A stretch of 64,000 bases of DNA, taken from NCBI GenBank assembly GCA_943371005.1, contig CALRTB020000014.1, forward strand, positions 1 through 64,000, read 5' to 3'. A program made the position numbers and the translations under genes. The DNA comes from MRBY01 sp943371005 (GTDB lineage: Bacteria > Cyanobacteriota > Cyanobacteriia > Cyanobacteriales > MRBY01). The notes beneath the pieces are model-generated. The model ran no database searches, was not told where the DNA came from, and saw only the letters and a list, made by a program, of their open reading frames with translations. Positions 25,737-32,781 of this stretch are shown piece after piece. Within the stretch, counting starts at the first letter, position 1, and each line of letters begins with the position of its first letter.

Positions 25737-27116
25737 ATGAAACTTTTAAACATTTACCAAAAAACCATTTATTTTTTCCTTGTTTTTACTTTAGGATTTT
25801 TCCTTCATCTTGCTCCAGCGATCGCCAATGAGAATAGCGTAGAAGTTTATTTTTTTTACAGTGATACCTGCCCCCATTGTGCCGAACAGAAGCCATTAAT
25901 GGAATATATTGATCAACAAAATGAAACAGTCGTCTTAAAAGCCTATGAAGTGAATCAGAATCCTTATGTTTGGCGGGATTTCATCGTTCAACAAAAACTA
26001 ACTACCACCGCTGTCCCCCGTACTCAAATTGGCGATCGCTCATTCATTGGCTACAGCGATACCGACGGAAATCTAGAATACAATCCTATCTACCAAGGCT
26101 ATGTCGGCTACCGTAATCAGATTATCCAAGCCATTGAAGCCCAGTTGGGACAACGGATCAATATTCCCGGCAGGCATGTCAGCCAGACTATTCCTTGGTG
26201 GATCTTAGGTGTACCGGCCTTTTATTTTTGTTGCCATCCTATTTTTAAACGAAGACTTAAAACCGACCAGCAAAAACGATACTGGATTGGCGGTGGGATT
26301 GCACTGATTTTAGTGAGTCTCTTTATATTTTTGGCTATGATTCCTGAAGCGATGATCAAAAATATGGCCCAAGGTTTACCTTTTCCAGTCTTTGTTTCTA
26401 TCCTGTCTTTGGCTGATGGATTTAATCCCTGTGCGTTTACGGTTTTACTGATTTTATTATCTCTCCTTACTTATACTAAAAGCCGGCGTGATATGGCCAT
26501 CATTGGTCTGACTTTCGTGTTTACGTCTGCTGTGATGTATTTTGTGTTTATTATATTAATGATTGCAGTGGGATCAGTTTTTCTAGAAACTTATGGAAAA
26601 ATTACGCTACTCATTCTGGGGGTTTTGATTACCATTGCTGGTGTTATCAATCTCAAAGATTATCTGCTATCTAACCAATTGATTTCCCTGAGTCTTTCCC
26701 GAAAAGAAAAGGTTTTAATTAGCCAAAAGGCAGGCAAAATATCCCGAACGCTCCAACTCCACCAACGTAATCCCAAAGTTTTTTTGGCAGCCCTGGGAGG
26801 CACAATGGTGCTAGCAATTTTTGTAAATGTAATTGAATTAGGTTGTACGGCGATTTTGCCGGTCGTTTATCTGACGAGCTTGGTCCAATATTGCCCAGCA
26901 AACAACAGTTGGTTTTGCTTTTCTGCTTGGACTGGATTATATTCACTAGTCTATATTGTGCCGCTTCTAGCAATTTTAGGAAACTTTATCTATTCCTTTA
27001 AATCGGCTCGCTTGACGGAACATCAGGGAAAAGTATTAAAGCTCGTAAGTGGTACTTTAATGATTTTCTTTGGGATCATTATGGTTGTGAGACCACAACT
27101 TTTATTGTTCGGCTAA
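25737..27116 (+). CDS. Thioredoxin-like / DsbD-CcdA-like membrane fusion protein
   Basis: 459 residues. A signal/TM segment (10-30) precedes an exported thioredoxin/glutaredoxin-fold domain (about 33-140) with the redox motif CPHC (Cys45, Cys48) and a cis-Pro in TTAVPRT. A hydrophobic domain follows with about seven helices. It contains the paired transmembrane cysteines of DsbD/CcdA-type reductant conduits: LADGFNPCAF (Cys232) and IELGCTAILP (Cys370). It probably passes electrons across the membrane to exported thiols. The gene is AT-richer than its neighbours and is convergent with a 2Fe-2S protein gene, with 2 bp between the stops. Confidence 0.82.
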   Translation: MKLLNIYQKTIYFFLVFTLGFFLHLAPAIANENSVEVYFFYSDTCPHCAEQKPLMEYIDQQNETVVLKAYEVNQNPYVWRDFIVQQKLTTTAVPRTQIGDRSFIGYSDTDGNLEYNPIYQGYVGYRNQIIQAIEAQLGQRINIPGRHVSQTIPWWILGVPAFYFCCHPIFKRRLKTDQQKRYWIGGGIALILVSLFIFLAMIPEAMIKNMAQGLPFPVFVSILSLADGFNPCAFTVLLILLSLLTYTKSRRDMAIIGLTFVFTSAVMYFVFIILMIAVGSVFLETYGKITLLILGVLITIAGVINLKDYLLSNQLISLSLSRKEKVLISQKAGKISRTLQLHQRNPKVFLAALGGTMVLAIFVNVIELGCTAILPVVYLTSLVQYCPANNSWFCFSAWTGLYSLVYIVPLLAILGNFIYSFKSARLTEHQGKVLKLVSGTLMIFFGIIMVVRPQLLLFG

Positions 27117-27118
27117 GC

Positions 27119-27784
27119 TTAGAGAATTTGATCCGAAGCAACCAATTGGGGATCAAGATGTTTTTGAAAGTGTTGGTGAATGAGTTCAGCGGCAGCATTG
27201 GGAGGAAAATTACTGTACTTCTGTTTGTCGGGCATCACCACAAGGTTCGGTGCTTTTTTACAGCGGCCCATGCAACCAGTGGTTTCGATCCTGACTTGGT
27301 CAGCGATGCCTTGGTCTCGGATAGCTTCTTGGAGGCGTTCGTAAATGAGTTGGCCGCCCCGTTTCCAGCAGGTGGATTTTTTGCACAAAACAATTTTCTG
27401 GGAACCATTAACGGCTGGGCTGGGATTTTCTTCAATGTTGGGGGTTTTGTTGCCTGTTGAATCGGCAGCTCCTGTAGGGCGATCGCCAGGAGAATTGCTA
27501 GGCGTTTTACCTTGAGGCTCTGATAAGAGAGCAATGTGTTGGATTTCTAACTTCTCTTTGGATTTTTTGGGATGACGCCAAATGATGCCCCGCACCTCTA
27601 GCTTGCTGTGGGGTTCGAGCTGAAAATGGAGACGTTTGTGGAGCTTGCTCGGGATCTTAAATCGGTAGGAGCCATGGTCGGTCTGGAGATCGAAATGTCG
27701 AATCCGCTGGTGTTTACCCAGTTTAAAGTTGCTGGCTGTACCGACAAAGGCAAAGGATCGGTGGTGAACGGCTAGTGTAATCAT
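27119..27784 (-). CDS. Thioredoxin-like 2Fe-2S ferredoxin domain protein
   Basis: 221 residues from ATG 27784 (MITLAVHHRSFAFVG). The N-terminal ~95 residues are a small beta domain of unknown type. A Pro/Ser/Asn-rich linker (about 95-130) follows. The C-terminal domain matches the thioredoxin-like 2Fe-2S ferredoxin (NuoE C-terminal-like): LCKKSTCWKRGG with C-x4-C, and ETTGCMGRCKKAPN with C-x3-C, four ligands in the right order. It is a likely electron carrier. The partners are unknown, but it lies back-to-back with the thiol-transfer membrane protein and near iron genes. Confidence 0.82.
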   Translation of the reverse strand: MITLAVHHRSFAFVGTASNFKLGKHQRIRHFDLQTDHGSYRFKIPSKLHKRLHFQLEPHSKLEVRGIIWRHPKKSKEKLEIQHIALLSEPQGKTPSNSPGDRPTGAADSTGNKTPNIEENPSPAVNGSQKIVLCKKSTCWKRGGQLIYERLQEAIRDQGIADQVRIETTGCMGRCKKAPNLVVMPDKQKYSNFPPNAAAELIHQHFQKHLDPQLVASDQIL

Positions 27785-27894
27785 GAATAAATAAAAATCT
27801 TTCTTAAACAAACGGACGAGATGCAACCATTGTTTTTGGAGATGATTTGAAAATAAGCAGGCTTTTTGACAACGTCTTTGGGGAAATTCTCGCT

Positions 27895-28173
27895 CTATTC
27901 AGAACGGGTATTCGGGAGGTGACGTTGGGATGATTCGAGATTGGCCCGGAGTGACACGGGGGAAGAAGGGGAATTTGTAGAGAGAGTCAGAGTTGTCTTG
28001 ATGGCTTGTTTTAGTAGGGGTTTCCCTAATTTGAAGGTGGTAGATAAGGCGATCGCCCCCAACATCACCGTACCGAGGCTAGTGAGCGCCTTTGAATCAC
28101 CCCGATGATAATCCTCAAAAATTTCCCTGAGATGCAAACTGAGGACGGACTTATTCCAGTGAATCAAAGACAT
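27895..28173 (-). CDS. Small membrane protein with KPLLKQAIKT motif
   Basis: A 92-residue protein with a single hydrophobic stretch (about 30-48, SLGTVMLGAIALSTTFKLG) followed by GKPLLKQAIKTTLTL and a Ser/Arg-rich tail. The segment after the helix closely parallels the DUF5132-like protein at 32273-32575 (ILKPVAKASIKTGVIL), suggesting they are distant paralogues. It starts at ATG 28173. It is 110 bp upstream of the 2Fe-2S protein gene on the same strand. No function is known. Confidence 0.6.
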   Translation of the reverse strand: MSLIHWNKSVLSLHLREIFEDYHRGDSKALTSLGTVMLGAIALSTTFKLGKPLLKQAIKTTLTLSTNSPSSPVSLRANLESSQRHLPNTRSE

Positions 28174-28355
28174 GGCTAAACTTGAACCTCATTGAAAGTT
28201 TTGCAAGGTAAACCTGGGTTTATTATTGCATAATCTTTGCAATTGAAGCGTCTTTTTATGGAGAAAATTGATGCCCTAGGCTAGGGATGGTGACAGTGGC
28301 GGCTTTTATTTCCGTGACGAAATCTATGAATTTATGCCATGAGAGCTTTTAGATA

Positions 28356-28384
28356 TTGACACAAAATCAAACGAGGGCTATCTT
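28356..28384 (+). promoter_or_regulatory. Sigma-70-type promoter of the basic regulator-like gene
   Basis: A perfect -35 TTGACA (28356-28361), a 17-bp spacer and -10 TATCTT (28379-28384). It lies about 50 bp before the ATG at 28433, which has a perfect AGGAGG site. Confidence 0.7.
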
Positions 28385-28432
28385 GAGGATAGAAAAGGAA
28401 TAAATTCCCCACATTTTTCAGGAGGAAAGACA

Positions 28433-28861
28433 ATGAGAGGTAGAGGTGGAATGCGCCCCGGTGCCGGTCGTAAGAGTGCATGGCAGAGTGGCGCAACAAA
28501 AACGATTCGCGTCCCCGCAGCGATTGAAGAGGAGCTATTAACCTTGGGAAAGCATTTAGATCGCGGGCAGGCTGTTCTCACGGGGCAAACCCTGCACCAA
28601 CTCGAGGACATCTTGGCAAATTATCAAGCCCAATGCGACACCAATCCCGATGAAGCGTGGGAACCTGTCCGTCAACTGATTGCAGAAATTCAGACAGTAC
28701 TTGATCAAGCACCCCTCCGGGGTCGTGGCAGAATGGGACGTCGGGGTATGCTGGGACAGGGTCAAGGTAACCGTTGCCGTGGGGGTCAGCCCTTGGAGAT
28801 GAATGATGTTGACCTCGCGGCAGTGGATATAGAGGCTCAAGCTCCAGAATCCCACTGCTAG
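28433..28861 (+). CDS. Basic ribbon-helix-helix-like protein with Arg/Gly-rich tail
   Basis: 142 residues. The opening GRGGMRPGAGRKSAWQSGATKTIRVPAAIEEELLTLGKHLD has the shape of a ribbon-helix-helix DNA-binding segment: a beta strand with alternating TKTIRVP, then a helix. The centre is helical. The C-terminal part is rich in Arg, Gly and Met (APLRGRGRMGRRGMLGQ), followed by NRCRGG and a final His-Cys, so metal or nucleic-acid contact is possible. Strong promoter and RBS are present. It is convergent with the ferritin-like gene (25 bp between stops). It may regulate the surrounding iron genes, which is inference. Confidence 0.7.
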   Translation: MRGRGGMRPGAGRKSAWQSGATKTIRVPAAIEEELLTLGKHLDRGQAVLTGQTLHQLEDILANYQAQCDTNPDEAWEPVRQLIAEIQTVLDQAPLRGRGRMGRRGMLGQGQGNRCRGGQPLEMNDVDLAAVDIEAQAPESHC

Positions 28862-28886
28862 CAAAAGGCGATCGCCACCCGAAACA

Positions 28887-29423
28887 TTAACGACAGCCCG
28901 TCCCACAGTGACCGAAAGTAGTTCTGCTGCGTTGACCATGTCGAAAGCCCCGCCCTTTCCTGCCCCCGGTGCCTCGTCCTCCATAGGATGCTGCCTGTTC
29001 GGGGTCGAGGGGTGGGGTCTTGATCGGCAACCCCACTGCCCGTTGAAAGGCGCGGAGGTGATTTTGTTGGGAAGCCCGCTGGAGATTGCGAAAAACCCGT
29101 TGCACATCGCCATAGCCGGCGCTGAGAGCCAGGAGTTTTTCATACATTTCGCCATTTTCAATTTCTGCTGCTACCCCCGCTAAACAGGCTTCATGGAGGG
29201 TGGCAGGGGCAAGAATTTTATTGATCCAAGGGTTAATGGGGATGGGCAGTTGATATTTACGGAAAAGGGGCAAAAGGGCGTGAATATGGCGTTTTTCGGC
29301 TTCGATAATATTCGTAAAAGGACGCACCGCTCCAAATTTTTCGATGACAACGCGATAGGTTTCGCAGGCTTTGTATTCGTCTTGGAGGGCTTCGTTAAGG
29401 GCGATTTCTAAATTTTTTAGCAT
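28887..29423 (-). CDS. Ferritin-like DUF2202 protein
   Basis: About 178 residues from ATG 29423 (MLKNLEIALNEAL). The four-helix ferritin-like core carries paired acidic/His ligands: LQDEYKACETY, IIEAEKRHIHALLPLF, GVAAEIENGEMYEKLL and SQQNHLRAFQRAV. This matches the DUF2202 group of diiron/ferritin-like proteins. The C-terminal ~35 residues are an Arg/Gly-rich tail (GGRGTGGRKGRGFRHGQRSR) ending GHCGTGCR, unlike the core and similar in style to the tail of the convergent neighbour. It could bind or oxidise iron. It lies 92 bp downstream of the P-type ATPase gene on the same strand. Confidence 0.82.
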   Translation of the reverse strand: MLKNLEIALNEALQDEYKACETYRVVIEKFGAVRPFTNIIEAEKRHIHALLPLFRKYQLPIPINPWINKILAPATLHEACLAGVAAEIENGEMYEKLLALSAGYGDVQRVFRNLQRASQQNHLRAFQRAVGLPIKTPPLDPEQAASYGGRGTGGRKGRGFRHGQRSRTTFGHCGTGCR

Positions 29424-29514
29424 TGTAAAAAACAAAAATAAATTGTTGAAAAATAAACGACAAATTAGCGTCAGAATATAATCGTGGGTTGTGCCACCTC
29501 ACTGCTGGAAATAA

Positions 29515-31656
29515 TTAAGATAGGGTTTCCAATTGGTGCTGGAGTAGGGGACGGAGACTGTTTAAACCTGCGGCGATCGCCGTACCGTTGTGGATCACCG
29601 TTGCCCAGAGGGGATTTAGTCCCACCGTTGCCGCCAGACCCAAGCCGATCATGTTGGGCGCGACCACCAACAGGGTATTTTGTTCAATCAAACTTTGGGT
29701 TTCCTTCGCGATGGCGATCGCCTCAAGGAGCGTACTCAAATCATTATTCATCAGCACCACATCCGCCGTTTCCCGGGCAATGTCTGAACCATCGGCAAAG
29801 GAAATAGATACATCTGCATAGGCGAGGGCAACCGAATCATTTAGACCATCCCCCACAAAGGCAACCACCCGACCAGACCGCCGTAAGTTGCGGACAATCC
29901 GCGCCTTATCCTCTGGGAATGCCTCCGCATGGACATGGTGCGCGGGAATTTTTAGGGCGTGAGCCACCTGATGCGCCCGTTGGTGGCTATCTCCGGTCAA
30001 CACGTGCACCGCCATTTGGCGCTCATGTTGCAGCGTGGCAATCAAAGACGCACTTTCGGGACGTAACGGATCGGTATAGGTCAGCCAACCGAGTAACGCT
30101 TGATCAGAGGCGACGTAAATAGTTGATGCCGCAAAATTATCAATTTCTCGCTGATCGGCAAGGGGACAAATGCCCTGCTGTTCGAGGAAGGTCGCACTGC
30201 CGACGAGAATCGTTTGCCCCTCAATGGTGGCTTTGATCCCAAATCCCACCTGATAGTCCCAACCTTGGCGGGGGAGGAGTTCAATGCCCTGTTGTTGGGT
30301 ATGGTGGACAATGGCTTCGGCGACGGGATGGGTGATCCGCTGTTCGGCAGAGGCAGCCAGTTGCAAGAGTCGCTCTGGGGAAAGGCGATCGCCCCAAGCA
30401 CCCCAGGGGGTTACTGATTCAACGGTGATTTTGCCTTGGGTGAGGGTGCCTGTTTTGTCAAAGACAATCGTGTCAATTTCTGCCAACAGTTCGAGGGTGC
30501 GCCCACTGCGGACAAGAATGCCGTGGCGGGTGGTATGGTTTAACGCCCCTAAAAAAGCCGTCGGCATCGACACCCGGACCCCCGTAACGAAATCAAGGGT
30601 GAGGATGGAGGCGGCACGGGTTGGGTCTTGGGTTGTGCCATAGACGACGCTGGCGAGGACGAGGGAAGGCAAAATCAGTTTATCGGCAAGCTGGGCGGCG
30701 TAGTTTGCCATGCGAGTATCGTGGACGGGGGCTTTTTCTAGCAATTCCACACTGAGGGCGGCCCTGGTATTGTGACCAACCCGTTCGCAGCGAATCCGTA
30801 ATTTTCCGGAACGGAGCAGAGTGGCGGCATAGACTTCTGTATTCACCTGGGCGACGATGGGCATCGATTCACCGGTCAGTTGCTGTTGATCCACCGTCGC
30901 CTCACCGCCAATGACCACGCCATCAACGGGAATCCGTTCCCCCGGATAGACAATGACCGTTTCGCCGACTTGGACGCGATCGCTTTCAATTTGAATCATT
31001 TCCCCCTCCCGTTCGACCCAAGCCCAACGCCCGATGGTCTCCATTAAATTGGCGGTGGTGCGTTCCGTGGCGCGGGCGGTTTGTTCGCGAATTAAATCCC
31101 CCAGTTCATGGAGGGTAATTACCAGGGCGGGGGTGACGAGTTTGCCTTGTAAGCCGCTAAAAATGAGGGCCAGGAAATCCAGACAGTCAATATTGAGTTT
31201 GTGGTCTTGCCAAAGGCTGGCGATCGCCCGTTGAGCCACCGGAAAACCAGCCCCCAAGAGGGTTAACCGCGCCAAGCTTTTAAGCAACAAATTTTCCCAT
31301 TGATTGCTCGCTAGACCCAATCCCGTCGCCAAGAGGGGCAACGTTAAACTAGATTGCCGCACTTGTGTCCAGAGGGAGGGAGTTTCGCTTTCTGGGGGTG
31401 GGCTGACCGTTGTTTGGGGTAGAGGGGCCGCCCGTAATTGTGCGGGTTTGTAGTGAATCACCACCGATGCCGCCCAAGGGTTAATCCGAAAGGTTTCGAC
31501 CCAAGATAATTTGGCGAAATAAGCCGATAAGCGACTGTAACCGTTCTCTGGAAAGGCGACTAATTTTAAGCGAATCCGCCCTGCGAGTTGGTGAACGATC
31601 TCATAGTCAAAGGGAAAATCCCAGGTAAATTGCGAACTAAGCTGGAGTGAGGTCAT
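29515..31656 (-). CDS. P1B-type ATPase with HMA2-like N-terminus and unusual metal site
   Basis: A 713-residue metal-pump-like ATPase. The N-terminus has a degenerate HMA-like fold lacking CxxC, with VHQLAGRIRLKL (21-32), a motif shared with the adjacent HMA2 protein. TM helices (about 103-185) precede the actuator TGES (261-264). The M4 segment TLDFVTGVRVSMP (353-365) has no CPC, SPC or other Cys ligand. The phosphorylation site is DKTGTLTQG (Asp400), HP of the nucleotide domain is in RITHPVAEA, and GDGLNDS follows. Helix-pair M7-M8 is at the C-terminus. The features resemble P1B-6/FezB-type iron ATPases, which is inference. It is 19 bp downstream of the HMA2 gene, likely in one operon. Confidence 0.88.
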   Translation of the reverse strand: MTSLQLSSQFTWDFPFDYEIVHQLAGRIRLKLVAFPENGYSRLSAYFAKLSWVETFRINPWAASVVIHYKPAQLRAAPLPQTTVSPPPESETPSLWTQVRQSSLTLPLLATGLGLASNQWENLLLKSLARLTLLGAGFPVAQRAIASLWQDHKLNIDCLDFLALIFSGLQGKLVTPALVITLHELGDLIREQTARATERTTANLMETIGRWAWVEREGEMIQIESDRVQVGETVIVYPGERIPVDGVVIGGEATVDQQQLTGESMPIVAQVNTEVYAATLLRSGKLRIRCERVGHNTRAALSVELLEKAPVHDTRMANYAAQLADKLILPSLVLASVVYGTTQDPTRAASILTLDFVTGVRVSMPTAFLGALNHTTRHGILVRSGRTLELLAEIDTIVFDKTGTLTQGKITVESVTPWGAWGDRLSPERLLQLAASAEQRITHPVAEAIVHHTQQQGIELLPRQGWDYQVGFGIKATIEGQTILVGSATFLEQQGICPLADQREIDNFAASTIYVASDQALLGWLTYTDPLRPESASLIATLQHERQMAVHVLTGDSHQRAHQVAHALKIPAHHVHAEAFPEDKARIVRNLRRSGRVVAFVGDGLNDSVALAYADVSISFADGSDIARETADVVLMNNDLSTLLEAIAIAKETQSLIEQNTLLVVAPNMIGLGLAATVGLNPLWATVIHNGTAIAAGLNSLRPLLQHQLETLS

Positions 31657-31675
31657 TAACTTTCAATTGATTGAC

Positions 31676-32221
31676 TTAGGCGATCGCCTCACCGAGGCGG
31701 GCTTTATTGAGAATATCCATCAGACGTAGCCCCAGTTCCATATCCGAGAGGGCGCCAGCATCGTATTGGATTGCCACCGAACTCGCCGAGGCATTGAAAC
31801 GCACCCCCAACACATGGTCATCATCCCGCAGCAGCCGTTCTAGATGTTTCGCAAAAAGGCGATCGCCTGCAATTTGATCAATCCGGAGACGAATCCGACC
31901 GGGCACAGAATGAACAATTTTTATCCCCTCCCCGAATACATCACTGTGATCCATTTCTGACGTTTTTACCTTCTTTTCTGGGGTCGTTGTGGGCTGTTTT
32001 AACTCCTTAAAAATCTGTCGTAAAACAGTAGCAATACCTAAATTGACGAGCAGCGCATTTGCCCCCCGTAACTGGAGGCGACTGGTAATAAATAGCCCCA
32101 ACAAAACAGGCAACATCATTTCAATTTCTTCATGCTCTTTGACAAAATTTGCCAGTTGAGTCACTTCCGGATCGGGACTGGTTTGAGATGTATTTTCTAC
32201 AGAGGTAATTGTACTGACCAT
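31676..32221 (-). CDS. HMA2-domain membrane protein
   Basis: 181 residues from ATG 32221. An acidic N-terminus and one or two hydrophobic helices (about 36-70) are followed by a charged linker and a C-terminal HMA2-type domain. That domain begins IKIVHSVPGRIRLRID (101-115) and continues with a beta-alpha-beta pattern (VLGVRFNASASSVAIQYD). The H-x-x-PGRIR signature recurs at the N-terminus of the neighbouring ATPase, so the two probably act together, for example in dimer or organelle assembly or metal delivery. It lacks the CxxC of classical metallochaperones. It sits between the DUF5132-like gene and the ATPase, all leftward. Confidence 0.8.
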   Translation of the reverse strand: MVSTITSVENTSQTSPDPEVTQLANFVKEHEEIEMMLPVLLGLFITSRLQLRGANALLVNLGIATVLRQIFKELKQPTTTPEKKVKTSEMDHSDVFGEGIKIVHSVPGRIRLRIDQIAGDRLFAKHLERLLRDDDHVLGVRFNASASSVAIQYDAGALSDMELGLRLMDILNKARLGEAIA

Positions 32222-32272
32222 GGCACTATCCTTTTCATGGCAATAATTGACATTGAGACGGAAATTTCAGCC

Positions 32273-32575
32273 TTAAGCATTGTGATCTTGTACGGCTTCG
32301 ATGGCGGGAAGTTCTTGTTTTGCTGCCTGTTCCGCTAAAACTTCTGCCTTGGCTTCGGCGACAAGATCACCCACTTGTTCCCCGGCTTCGGCGATCGCCC
32401 CTTTGGTTTTTTGATAGAGGATAACCCCCGTTTTAATGGACGCTTTCGCCACTGGCTTCAGAATCGATGCAACGGCAGGAGCTAACACCACAGCCCCCGC
32501 AACAAGCGCGACGGTTTTGAGGGTACCGTTACGATTTAAGCTTTGATTGTAGGCACTTTTGACTTGTTCTAACAT
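32273..32575 (-). CDS. Small DUF5132-like membrane protein
   Basis: 100 residues with AGGAG six bases before ATG 32575. One hydrophobic hairpin or helix (about 20-42, VALVAGAVVLAPAVASILKP) is followed by the amphipathic KPVAKASIKTGVILYQKTKGAIAE and an acidic/Ala-rich coiled C-terminus. I assign DUF5132 from memory. Such proteins recur next to HMA2 ATPases. It is the first gene of the leftward HMA2/ATPase set and shares the KP-x-x-K-x-x-IKT motif with the 92-residue protein at 27895-28173. A membrane-shaping or scaffold role is possible but untested. Confidence 0.68.
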   Translation of the reverse strand: MLEQVKSAYNQSLNRNGTLKTVALVAGAVVLAPAVASILKPVAKASIKTGVILYQKTKGAIAEAGEQVGDLVAEAKAEVLAEQAAKQELPAIEAVQDHNA

Positions 32576-32781
32576 TGACTTTCTCCTAAATTTTCTTACG
32601 TTGATTTCATGTTATTTTGTCGATATCAGACAGAAGTAATGCGTGGATATCTTGACTTTATTATGGCATAGTTGAATTTTGCATTCATTAAGTTTTTCTG
32701 TGAATTAAACAGTCATTTTTTTATTGCTTAAAAGAAATTATTTATCGCCTAATTTATTGGTTTTATTTCGCAAAAAACATT

